Part shown: positions 36,723 to 44,757 of the stretch, in pieces
Layout: every line of letters begins with the position of its first letter
Position numbering within the stretch: position 1 is the first letter of the stretch
Origin: Methanohalophilus portucalensis
GTDB lineage: Archaea > Halobacteriota > Methanosarcinia > Methanosarcinales > Methanosarcinaceae
Direction of reading: 5' to 3'
Length of the DNA: 64,000 nt
Assembly: GCF_002761295.1 (NCBI RefSeq)
Contig: NZ_CP017881.1
Coordinates: forward strand, 1,165,069-1,229,068
Position numbers and translations under genes: made by a program
Notes under the pieces: generated by a model
Database searches by the model: none
What the model was told of the DNA's origin: nothing
What the model saw: only the letters and a program-made list of their open reading frames with translations

Positions 36723-37582
36723 GATTGCATCTCTTCTTTTACTTCTTCCCATAATTCTATGACGCATTTTGCAAAAGAATTGTCGGTATATTCCACAATT
36801 GTTTTTCCCTCCACCATTGCCTTGGTAGGGGTTGTATCATAGGGGATCTCGCCTGCAATTTTAATCCCTTTCTGAGTGCAGAATATTTCTATTTCTTTTC
36901 TTTTGCTATCGTTTATATCGGATTTGTTTATGCAAACCAGAGATGGTATCTCGAAGTGTTCTGTCACTTCTATCACTCTTTTAAGATCATGTATCCCGGC
37001 GACGGTGGGTTCGGTGACTACAAGGGCAATGTCCACACCTGTAAGGGCTGCAATTACTGAACAACCGGTACCCGGTGGTCCGTCTATGATTATTGTGTCA
37101 CAATTATTTCTTGGGGCTGCCTCTTCTGCAATTTCCCGAACGAGTGTGACAAGTTTCCCTCCGGCTTCTTCCCCTATTCCAAGTTTGGCATGGATGAGCG
37201 GTCCGAACCGGGTTTTAGATTCATAGGCTTCTCCGCACTTATTATATTCCATTGTCACTGCATCAGCAGGGCAGACATACTCACAGACTCCGCAACCTTC
37301 ACATATGTATGAATCGATTTCGAAACCTTCCTTTATTGCCCCGAATCTGCAATGTTCAACACATATCCCGCATTCTGTACATTGTTCAGGGTGTATGATT
37401 GCGGTAGGTAATGCGGTAAAATCATAGGTTTTTATTATTTCAGGTTGCAGCAGCAGGTGCATATTTGCAGCATCGACATCACAGTCTGCAATGGTGGCGT
37501 TTTCTGCAAGAGCTGCAAAGGAAGAAGTGAGGGTGGTTTTGCCGGTGCCACCTTTGCCACTGATTACTGTGAGTTGTTTCAT
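36719..37582 (-). CDS. MinD/Mrp-type P-loop ATPase with inserted 2[4Fe-4S] ferredoxin (copy 2)
   Basis: The 287-residue protein has a deviant Walker A, SGKGGTGKTTLT, at the N-terminus. Two ferredoxin motifs are inserted at about residues 63-105: CTECGICVEHC and CEGCGVCEYVCP. Switch region IIDGPPGTGCSVIAAL. The family (COG1149) is associated with Fe-S cluster assembly or delivery in anaerobes. It overlaps its paralogue and DUF1847 by 4 bp each. Confidence 0.9.
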   Translation of the reverse strand: MKQLTVISGKGGTGKTTLTSSFAALAENATIADCDVDAANMHLLLQPEIIKTYDFTALPTAIIHPEQCTECGICVEHCRFGAIKEGFEIDSYICEGCGVCEYVCPADAVTMEYNKCGEAYESKTRFGPLIHAKLGIGEEAGGKLVTLVREIAEEAAPRNNCDTIIIDGPPGTGCSVIAALTGVDIALVVTEPTVAGIHDLKRVIEVTEHFEIPSLVCINKSDINDSKRKEIEIFCTQKGIKIAGEIPYDTTPTKAMVEGKTIVEYTDNSFAKCVIELWEEVKEEMQS

Positions 37583-38403
37583 CTAACTGCCTCCTTGATA
37601 GTTTCAAACATCTGCAGGAATTTTTCTTTCCACTGAGGCATTGTTTCAACAAAAGGTATGCCTTCTGAATAAGCTTCAGCTATTCTGCGGTCATAGGGAA
37701 TTTCCATTATTATTGGTAGGCCGGTTTGATGACAATATTCTTCGACACCTCCATCACCTACTCCTGCACGGTTGATTACCACTCCCGCAGGAATTTTCAT
37801 TTCCCGGACAACTTCCGCTGCTAGTTTCAGATCATTGAGTCCAAAAGGTGTGGGTTCGGTAACAAGGATGCAATAGTCAGTATCTTCAACTGTTGTGATC
37901 ATAGGACAGGCGGTGCCCGGGGGAGCGTCCATTATTACTGTATTTTCGCCTGCATAGGTCTTGAGTTCTTTAATCAGGGGTGATGCCATTGCTTCTCCTA
38001 TATTCAGAAGTCCTGTATGGAACTGTCCTGAAAAAGATCTCTCTATGTTCCCTATGTTGCGTCCTGTTTCACTGATGGCATCATTGGGACAGACGAGGCT
38101 ACAGCCTCCACAGCCATGGCAGAGGTCAGAAAAGACCATTATTTTTTGTGGTAGTGCTGCAAGTGCATTGTAATTGCAAAAATCAGCACATTTGCCACAA
38201 TGCTCGCATTTTTTCTCATCGATTACAGGAACTGGTATCATAACTTCTTTTACTTTTTCAAGTTCGTTGTGTAAAAAAAGATTGGAATTTGGCTCCTCTA
38301 CATCACAGTCAAGGAGGCTGGTTTTCGGAACGGAAAGGAAGAAATTAACAGCAACTGTTGTTTTTCCAGTTCCTCCTTTCCCGCTTGCCACAGTTATTTT
38401 CAT
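37579..38403 (-). CDS. MinD/Mrp-type P-loop ATPase with inserted ferredoxin (copy 1)
   Basis: The 274-residue paralogue of the next gene has SGKGGTGKTTVAVNF, ferredoxin motifs CEHCGKCADFC and CHGCGGCSLVCP at about residues 66-105, and VIMDAPPGTACPM. Tandem pairs of this type are frequent near NifX-like proteins. The two copies probably heterodimerise, which is inference from the pairing. Confidence 0.9.
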   Translation of the reverse strand: MKITVASGKGGTGKTTVAVNFFLSVPKTSLLDCDVEEPNSNLFLHNELEKVKEVMIPVPVIDEKKCEHCGKCADFCNYNALAALPQKIMVFSDLCHGCGGCSLVCPNDAISETGRNIGNIERSFSGQFHTGLLNIGEAMASPLIKELKTYAGENTVIMDAPPGTACPMITTVEDTDYCILVTEPTPFGLNDLKLAAEVVREMKIPAGVVINRAGVGDGGVEEYCHQTGLPIIMEIPYDRRIAEAYSEGIPFVETMPQWKEKFLQMFETIKEAVR

Positions 38404-38414
38404 AGTTATTCACT

Positions 38415-40331
38415 TCAGTTTTCCAGGATTTCTTTGATAAAAGTTCCCTGGCCGATTTTGTCCATAATATTGCCTAACCTTTCTTTACCGGGGCTTGTGC
38501 GGTATTTTATGAATACTCTAGCTATATCATTGATTGTCTCTATGATTTCTTCCTCGTCACAGAATGATTTGATCAATACCCCCTCTGTAGGGCGGCGTGC
38601 ACCATTACCTCCTATCCATAAAGAGTAACCTCGTTTCTCTTCCAGAGCAGCTTCATGGGGACATCCTCTGACACACCATCCACAATTTCCACAAAGATCC
38701 CGGTTTATAACTGCTTTTCCTCCCTCTATGGATATAGCATTAAATTTGCATAGTTCGGTACATCTTCCACATCCAGTGCACTTTGTTTCATCGATAACGG
38801 GCCTGAGCTGGCCCATAATGCCTATGTCATGGTCTCTTACGCGGACACAACTATTTGGACAACCGGCGACACCTACTTTCATTTTATGTGGCGTCAATTT
38901 CTGGGCAAAATGCATTGTAAGTTTGTTGGCAAGTTCTTTTGTACTCACCAGACCTTCGGGGCAATAATCCATTCCAGGGCACGCTGTAGCATACCCCATT
39001 CCGATTGTCTTTAATCCCGCGTCGTATACCTCTGCCATAAGATCATCAATGTTTCTACCAGGCACACCCTGGATCTCTATACTTTTCCTTGCAGTCATTT
39101 CCAGTGTACCGTCACCATATTTTTCGGCAAGTTCGGCAACTTTTCCCAGATATTTATGTGTGGTAATCCCTGAATCGGTTTTTATTTTGACAAAATTGGT
39201 TCCATTTACTTCAGGTCTTACACCCGGATAATCACGAACCCAGTAGTAGCTAACTTTTTCTCCTGAATTGAGACGTTTGTCAAGTTCATGACGGAACTTT
39301 CTCATTTTGAATTGTGCCAGTTCTTTTGTCATTTCAATATCTACTTCATTTAAAATCTTAATATAACCCGCTTCATTTGCATCATTAAGCAATTTTAATC
39401 CTTTGGCATTGCGGGCTATCAATGTAGTCCACCCCTTTGAAGACCCGGAGCTTCCTGCAGAAATATCAGCAACCTTTGATACTGCGTCCCTGCAAATCTT
39501 ACAGCCATCCCAAACACAATCTTGGAGGTCCTTCAGGGATATCTCAATATTTTTCTCATCCGTGGTTATAATCATTTCATCAAGTTGAATGGAATATTTT
39601 TTAATATCGTTAAGTTTGATTCCCTGTTTTTCCAGAAAATCGGATAGTTTGTGATAATTGAAATTTTCCATGCAAAAGAGGCCAATAGTGTATTCAATAG
39701 TAGGATTATTGGCAAATTCTCCATCCTTTCCTTTTTCTACAGGATGCACGTTAAGGCCGTTGAAATATTGCATTCTACGGACACCATAGGTTTGACATGG
39801 AGTTCCTACGACTGCTACTTTGTTGAAATTATCTTTTTCATTTCTGAGGGTAGTTAATAATGGGACGGTTGAATATTTTGCTCCCTGAGATGTTGTTATA
39901 TCTTCCCTTTTTCCAATTATGTTTGCTGCAGGTTTGGCAAAACCAGCTGTTGTTATGGCTCCGTCTATAAGTCCCTTATCCATACAATATGCAATAAGGG
40001 ATGAGACAGCGCCTCCATCCTGTCCATTCTCTGCGAGAGCCTCATCTGTTGCTCTTGCGGAAACTATTTTTTCGTATTGTCCCAATACACTGGGAGGTTT
40101 TGCCTTGAAATTGAAAGTATTAAGTGCTATCCGGGAAGCATCGGTCATTACCCGCTGACATACATCTTTGCATGCTCCCTCTCCATTCCTGTAGCATTCA
40201 TCTTTAAGATATGGTCCGTTTTCATCAAAACGTATAAGATCATAGGGGCAAACAGCAGCACATGCACCACAAAGGGTGCACATGCCTGTATCTACTATAG
40301 CATCTTTCAGGAACCATTTTTTTTCTAGCAT
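38415..40331 (-). CDS. F420-dependent sulfite-reductase-like fusion (Fsr type)
   Basis: The 638-residue protein fuses an F420H2-oxidising FrhB/FpoF-like half with a siroheme sulfite/nitrite reductase half. Residues 18-28 hold a ferredoxin motif CTLCGACAAVCP; FrhB motifs run to about 300 (VAVVGTPCQTYGVRRMQ; CKICRDAVSKVADISAG). From about 370 come TLEMTARKSIEIQGVPGRN, then the siroheme/4Fe-4S ligands CPGMDYC and CPNSC (Cx5C...Cx3C), and two more ferredoxin motifs CTGCGRCTELC and CGNCGWCVRGCP. Fsr reduces sulfite with F420H2; the Methanosarcinales group may act on another substrate. Confidence 0.85.
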   Translation of the reverse strand: MLEKKWFLKDAIVDTGMCTLCGACAAVCPYDLIRFDENGPYLKDECYRNGEGACKDVCQRVMTDASRIALNTFNFKAKPPSVLGQYEKIVSARATDEALAENGQDGGAVSSLIAYCMDKGLIDGAITTAGFAKPAANIIGKREDITTSQGAKYSTVPLLTTLRNEKDNFNKVAVVGTPCQTYGVRRMQYFNGLNVHPVEKGKDGEFANNPTIEYTIGLFCMENFNYHKLSDFLEKQGIKLNDIKKYSIQLDEMIITTDEKNIEISLKDLQDCVWDGCKICRDAVSKVADISAGSSGSSKGWTTLIARNAKGLKLLNDANEAGYIKILNEVDIEMTKELAQFKMRKFRHELDKRLNSGEKVSYYWVRDYPGVRPEVNGTNFVKIKTDSGITTHKYLGKVAELAEKYGDGTLEMTARKSIEIQGVPGRNIDDLMAEVYDAGLKTIGMGYATACPGMDYCPEGLVSTKELANKLTMHFAQKLTPHKMKVGVAGCPNSCVRVRDHDIGIMGQLRPVIDETKCTGCGRCTELCKFNAISIEGGKAVINRDLCGNCGWCVRGCPHEAALEEKRGYSLWIGGNGARRPTEGVLIKSFCDEEEIIETINDIARVFIKYRTSPGKERLGNIMDKIGQGTFIKEILEN

Positions 40332-40340
40332 ACGATCACA

Positions 40341-40706
40341 TCAGTGTTCGTGATCATGTCCACTGCAGGAGTTGTTTGCACCAGCTTGCTCGAGCCTATC
40401 ACTTTTCCAGTCTTCGATGGCATCACTGACTTTTCCCTGTGCACCCACGAAAACTTTGATGTCGAACTGGTCGAACATCTGGACGGCTTTCCACCCCAGG
40501 CCTCCACAGAGCATGGTTTCAACGTCTTTATTTGCGAGTAATTCGGGAGGCAATCCAACACCCCCCATGTGCTCACTGGTATTCTCCAGAACATTTACTT
40601 TGCCGGTCTCACTGTCGTATATTGTGTAATAAGGGACTTTACCAAAGTGCTGGCCTACGGGTGAATCTATTCCACTGTTATCGGTTGCCGGTATGCATAC
40701 TTTCAT
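40341..40706 (-). CDS. NifX/NifB-C-terminal-like (dinitrogenase iron-molybdenum cofactor) protein, copy 2
   Basis: The 121-residue protein has the family core VGQHFGKVPYYTIYD, ENTSEHMGGVGLPPELLANKDVE (as GGVGLPPELL) and MLCGGLGWKAVQMF. The C-terminus ends CSGHDHEH, a His/Cys tail that could hold metal. Such proteins bind metal-cluster precursors. It overlaps the upstream copy by 4 bp and lies 9 bp before the Fsr-like gene. Confidence 0.85.
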   Translation of the reverse strand: MKVCIPATDNSGIDSPVGQHFGKVPYYTIYDSETGKVNVLENTSEHMGGVGLPPELLANKDVETMLCGGLGWKAVQMFDQFDIKVFVGAQGKVSDAIEDWKSDRLEQAGANNSCSGHDHEH

Positions 40707-41095
40707 TTTCTCCCTCCTCTGCCTTGTCCGCGACCCATGCCAGCATGTGCCTTGGCAGTTGGACCGGATACTTTTTCCAGAGTTCCTTTATTATACTGTT
40801 CAATTGCTTCTTTTACCGATACGCCGGTAGTGGTAACGACTTCTATCCCTGCTGTGGAAAGGACTTCATAGGCATTAGGTCCCACATTACCGGTGATCAA
40901 AACATCTGCCTGCATTTTTGCGACTTCTTGGGCAGCCTGTATTCCGGCACCCCCGGTGGCACCTGCTGCAGGGTTCTCGATTGCTTCAAATTCTCCGTTC
41001 TCGGTGTCGGCAATTATGAAATAAGGAGCTCTGCCAAAACGGGGCTCAATATCTGAATCAGTTTTATTGCTTTTTGATGTTACGCAGATTTTCAT
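40703..41095 (-). CDS. NifX-like metal-cluster carrier, copy 1 (first gene of the operon)
   Basis: The start at 41095 is chosen because AGAGGAAT supplies a ribosome site; the frame upstream is leader. The protein has IEPRFGRAPYFIIAD, GGAGIQAAQEVAKMQADVLI and TGNVGPNAYEVL, matching the dinitrogenase FeMo-cofactor domain. C-terminus is Gly/Arg-rich (GMGRGQGRGGRK). The TATA box just upstream (41139-41150) drives the seven-gene run. Confidence 0.85.
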   Translation of the reverse strand: MKICVTSKSNKTDSDIEPRFGRAPYFIIADTENGEFEAIENPAAGATGGAGIQAAQEVAKMQADVLITGNVGPNAYEVLSTAGIEVVTTTGVSVKEAIEQYNKGTLEKVSGPTAKAHAGMGRGQGRGGRK

Positions 41096-41135
41096 TGTTA
41101 TTCCTCTTTTTACTTTATTTAGCACATAAAGGAGG

Positions 41136-41152
41136 AAGTATATATAACTTTC
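41136..41152 (-). promoter_or_regulatory. Core promoter of the Fsr-like operon
   Basis: On the minus strand GAAAGTTATATATACTT contains a BRE-like purine run and TATA box about 45 bp before the first start codon. The transposon's target duplication begins at the next base, 41153, so every upstream control site has been displaced by 5.5 kb. Confidence 0.6.
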
Positions 41153-41161
41153 TCAAAACTA
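41153..41161 (+). repeat. Target-site duplication, left (TCAAAACTA)
   Basis: Identical to 46618-46626 and directly abutting the left terminal repeat. Confidence 0.85.
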
Positions 41162-41232
41162 CGCTTTGTCCGAAAAATCGATTTGACCGATAATTCATAA
41201 TTTTGTCCGAAAAACCCGTTTATTGACCGAAA
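41162..41232 (+). repeat. Left-end array of four TGNCCGAAAA-type repeats
   Basis: CCGA cores start at 41170, 41187, 41207 and 41227, spaced 17, 20 and 20 bp, all in the same orientation (TTTGTCCGAAAAA, TTTGACCGATAAT, TTTGTCCGAAAAA, ATTGACCGAAAAC). Two-helical-turn spacing suggests cooperative protein binding, probably transposase. Confidence 0.75.
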
Positions 41233-41889
41233 ACAAATTCAAAGTAAAAAATCTCTTGTGACTTTCTAACATACTTGTACATAATATTGAATGAGATGAT
41301 TCCGAGGAATTAAAGCAAATAATTCTTGATATATATCATTCTGAATGAAAGAAAGTGGGTTCTCTAAAGCTACATTGAATCATATGAAATAAAATATCAA
41401 ATCAGTAAATCCTTTTGGTTTGAAGAAATCTGTTATCAAATTGATAAAATGTATAGTCTACTATAATGCAAAATATCAAATTAACTATAGTCGAAATAAA
41501 CTATCTTCATGGAGGCCAATAGACCAGAAGTACACATTTGAATTAAAAAATGAATCCACTATGCCTTCCCTAATTCGGCAACATCTGTAAAAATAGATGT
41601 TTTCATCAAATTTATCTATCTTTTATTGACTGTATGCCATTAAATCACAGATTTAATGGGAGTACTAGATTTTAAATCTGGAACAAAAACACCCATCCCT
41701 TTGTATTTTTTAGCCATAACCACACTGGAAACTTCTTATAAAAATGATAATGTATTCAGTGGAAACTAGAGGAACGAGTTTCTACAGACCTCCCTTTGAT
41801 GATAATTAAATGTGGCCGAATATGAAAAAGAAGATATAATAACTCCGTTGTGGAGTTTATTTGCATATTAATAACTAAATTTGTTCATT
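41233..41889. other. Gene-free left arm of the transposon with hairpins
   Basis: About 650 bp without a credible reading frame. CCATTAAATC (41637-41646) and GATTTAATGG (41650-41659) form a perfect 10-bp stem with a 3-nt loop; ACATCT/AGATGT at 41581-41600 is a weaker one. An IS-end-like GAGTTTCTACAGACCTC lies at 41776-41792. Confidence 0.5.
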
Positions 41890-42471
41890 TTAGTATAATT
41901 CCACTTCTATAGTTCCACTATATAAATGATATGAGCCCTCTGCGATTTTATACCCATCAGCATCCTACATGTATACAGTATGAACATTTACTGTTTCCAT
42001 ATTACGTAAACCTTTTACCATTCCTTTTGTAATTTGTTCAAGTTCATAGGAATATATCGGACTGTACATGTAACAGCATGCAAAATTATTGGGGTCGATG
42101 TAAACACCTGCTGAATACCCATATTCTGCTAATATACCTTCCATTTCTTTTTCAAAGGTATTAATTTCTTTTTCTTGCAAGCGTTCCTTCTCTGCTTGTT
42201 TAGCTTCCTCTTCAGCCCTTTGGGCTTCCTCTTCTTTTTCTTCTGCTAATACCTGTGCCTCGTTTGTTGCAATTTCATCATCTGATTCGGTTACTATGTC
42301 TACACATCCATAAGCAATTAAACTGAACAAGACCAATATTATAATCCAGTTATCCCTCATATTCTTTCTTCGCTGACTATCATTGGGAGGGTCGGATTTT
42401 GATTCGTCGTTTAATTTCTGCATTCGTTCTTTTAGTGTTAATTTATCGGTTATATTATCCCATCCTATCAA
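41890..42471 (-). CDS. Cargo lipoprotein-like gene with in-frame TAG (candidate pyrrolysine codon)
   Basis: The frame from TTG 42471 reaches TAG at 41965-41967 after 168 codons, then stays open for 24 more codons (DADGYKIAEGSYHLYSGTIE, then VELY) to TAA at 41890-41892. The tail continues the beta-strand pattern of VNVHTVYM before the TAG. A lipobox-like IAYGC follows a hydrophobic stretch at residues 42-56, so ATG 42360 (MRDNWIIILV) may be the true start. A charged coiled coil (EEKEEEAQRAEEEAKQAEKE) comes next. The host decodes TAG as pyrrolysine, so readthrough is plausible. Function is unknown. Confidence 0.65.
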
Positions 42472-42477
42472 GATGAT

Positions 42478-43167
42478 TTATTTCATTTTATATATGGTAA
42501 CTTTTATACAGATATCTTCTGCTTCTTCTTTTGTAATCCCATATTTATCAGCAACTTTTTGATAAATAACATCTTCATCAACAATTGCATATGGGTCACT
42601 TAAGTCAATTTTGTCCCATTCGGCATCAGAACACTCAGAATAATAATCATCGATTTCAAATTCTAAATCTGTAGGCCGTTCTATATTTTCATTCCCAACT
42701 TTGTCTTTAATTCTGAAAACATATTCATAGGTTGTTCTATCATTTGTTTTTGCAATTTCTGATGTGACATCACCCCAATTACCATTAGGGCACCAATCTA
42801 CAGTTCCAAAAGTGTAAGCTCCATTTACATCTTCTTTCCTGTCATATGCAAAAATACAGATTGCGTCAATGTTGTTGTTTTCAGATGTTTCATCCACAAT
42901 GATCTGAATCAAAGTGGATTTTAGTTCTTCTTTTGTAATATTTGAAGGAATTATGACTCTATATTGTTTCCTAATAGCGTCTCCCCATGGATCATCAGTT
43001 GTCTCTATGATTTCGTAATTTCTAACCAGATCGCGATTATATTCAGGTGGTTTGTCTGCTACAGATGTTACTTCCTCTATGGTATCATCTGTATTTTCTG
43101 AGTCTGTGCATCCAATAGTTAAAAATATTAATAAAATAATACCAACAAATTTCAACCAATTATTCAT
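42478..43167 (-). CDS. Cargo lipoprotein, unknown function
   Basis: The 229-residue protein starts MNNWLKFVGIILLIFLTIGC, a lipoprotein signal with lipobox TIGC. The mature part is acidic, typical of a haloadapted exported protein, with YRVIIPSNITKEELKSTL and DAICIFAYDRKEDVNGAYTF resembling small archaeal extracellular domains. It is followed after 6 bp by the TAG-containing lipoprotein gene, so the two probably form an operon carried by the transposon. Confidence 0.65.
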   Translation of the reverse strand: MNNWLKFVGIILLIFLTIGCTDSENTDDTIEEVTSVADKPPEYNRDLVRNYEIIETTDDPWGDAIRKQYRVIIPSNITKEELKSTLIQIIVDETSENNNIDAICIFAYDRKEDVNGAYTFGTVDWCPNGNWGDVTSEIAKTNDRTTYEYVFRIKDKVGNENIERPTDLEFEIDDYYSECSDAEWDKIDLSDPYAIVDEDVIYQKVADKYGITKEEAEDICIKVTIYKMK

Positions 43168-44024
43168 AATTTACCCTCTGATTAAGACAATATTCTTTGT
43201 TAATATTTATTTCTATTTATTGAGTTTATTTAAAAATGTTCCCTCTATTTTGAACAAAGAACTTAGATTACGGATTGATAGTAATCTGCAGCTAATTGAA
43301 AAAGTTTCAACACGAAAAAAGAAAGAATGTAAATAAATGAGGGCAATAAAATACAGGGATCAAGTCAAAGTAAAATCTGCACCACAACTGAATTTTTGGT
43401 TTATCCTCAACCCATTTTTCTTTTGTGTTCTTTATTGGAAGAACGGATAGGTAAATCTCTCATTTCTGTTTGTGATAGACAAAGATACATATGAATAGAA
43501 GAAGTTTGTTGATTTCTTTTCCTGACTACTTACTACATAATTTTCTTTAAAGAAGTCTATTTTCTCATCACATGGTCATTTGTAAAATCGATAACAGATT
43601 CATACATCTTTCCTATTTCATGATCGAAAAATATTCATAGATAAAGATGATTTCGTTTAACTGAGTGAGTTCATTCAAATCCAGTTTTTTGAGATTACGA
43701 CATATTGATTTTTCATATATTGTTTCTTGATAGTGTTTTGAGTAGAATGAATTGGATTTCTTTCAATTGCCATACAGATACCATAATGAAAAACATCCTT
43801 GCACTTAAGTGAACTATTGATCTAGATATCAATATTATTCAGAATATTTTTTAAATAGGAGATAGAAGGTCTTTTGTTTTTAAGAATATGTTTGGCTGAT
43901 TTCGGGAACTACATATTGAGAATGACATACGGTGGTATTTTCAATACATATGTAACTATCAGAAAAGTCACAAGAAATTAAGATTCGAAAATTCGGGAAG
44001 TGCTGATATTGTGTATTTACACAA
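43168..44024. other. Long AT-rich spacer inside the transposon
   Basis: About 850 bp without an intact gene. It contains the decayed frame listed at 43557-43792 and otherwise only short, low-complexity openings. Confidence 0.5.
43557..43792 (-). pseudogene. Decayed fragment of an unrecognised gene
   Basis: Protein-like sequence is split over frames: KCKDVFHYGICMAIERN, then HYQETIYEKSICRNLKKLDL followed by NELTQLNEIIFIYEYFSIM, then EIGKMYESVIDFTNDHVMRK with TAG. The joined helical sequence looks like a real domain of about 75-80 residues broken by at least two frameshifts. No family recognised. Confidence 0.4.
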
Positions 44025-44516
44025 TCAATATTTGCCTAGAACTATTTCCATCACCTTCTTAATCATTTCATCATCCGTTTTCAGAGTTTCTTTATTTTCA
44101 ATAACCTCCTGGGTGATTTCTTCAATTTCCGATTTTGATAGTTTATTCGATTTTCTGTTTGCTTGTTCTTCATTTCGTTGTTTTATCTTTGTATCATGGT
44201 AATCCTGAATTGAATCAGATAGTTCCTCATCAATTTCCCTTATAATAGGAACAACAGTATCATATTTTGATTCTGCAACCTGATCGAATAATTCATGCAT
44301 CTTTATGGCTTTTGTTTCCAGTTCAACTTTTTTTTGCACAAAAATTCTCTCATTCTTCCGTGGTTTACTCCAATAGGGTGATTTACATTTGGGGCAGACG
44401 TTTGGTTCTCTTGGAAAAGAAGATGTCCATTCGTAATCGCAACGATAACAGTGGTTACCTTTTATCCAGACTCTATATCCCTTTTCACTCAGTTTTATGA
44501 AGTCAACATTGCTCAT
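44025..44516 (-). CDS. Cargo protein with N-terminal zinc ribbon
   Basis: ATG 44516 (MSNVDFIKLSEKGYRVW) is chosen over 44585 because a TATA-like GGTATATATG lies about 25-30 bp before it, giving a leaderless transcript. CYRCDYEW and CPKCKSPYWSKPR form a two-CxxC zinc ribbon at about residues 23-52; a helical charged region follows. It may bind nucleic acid. It is convergent in position with nothing and lies 240 bp from the divergent transposase. Unrecognised family. Confidence 0.6.
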   Translation of the reverse strand: MSNVDFIKLSEKGYRVWIKGNHCYRCDYEWTSSFPREPNVCPKCKSPYWSKPRKNERIFVQKKVELETKAIKMHELFDQVAESKYDTVVPIIREIDEELSDSIQDYHDTKIKQRNEEQANRKSNKLSKSEIEEITQEVIENKETLKTDDEMIKKVMEIVLGKY

Positions 44517-44655
44517 GCTACTATATCGGATTTGAACATATATACCATTTGCGAATAGGTTGTTTGTAAAAGAGGCCTTAGGCATTTATTTTGATTTAAT
44601 ACATATCATAATGGTTTGAGAAGTAAAACTTATATGCGATTAATGTAAAATATAC

Positions 44656-44674
44656 ATATACCAAATTGGTATAT
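44656..44674. promoter_or_regulatory. Palindromic promoter element upstream of transposase
   Basis: ATATACCAA-A-TTGGTATAT is a perfect inverted repeat of 9-bp arms, containing TATA-like sequence on both strands. It lies 84 bp before the transposase ATG. It could be an operator or symmetric core promoter. Confidence 0.5.
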
Positions 44675-44757
44675 AATGTACTTGAAAGGAGTGTATTGAA
44701 CGATCTATGGATTAAGTTGGCACACAATGCATGTACGTGATTGCATAGGAGACAAAT

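Noticed and set aside
36150-36767. Longer DUF1847 start at 36767
   Set aside because: It reads through the ribosome-site region inside the upstream ATPase gene; ATG 36722 gives the Cys-rich family N-terminus and the 4-bp overlap seen elsewhere in the operon.
41162-41232. CRISPR-like array
   Set aside because: Repeats are only about 10 bp, 20 bp apart, few in number and mirrored at the other transposon end. There is no repeat/spacer alternation and no cas gene.
43585-43985. A minus-strand frame open for about 120 codons if two TAGs are read as pyrrolysine (from GTG near 43979)
   Set aside because: The implied protein (VTFLIVTYVLKIPPYVILNM...) is low-complexity and ends at TGA inside another, more protein-like frame. 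Two TAGs in an AT-rich decayed region are better explained by chance.
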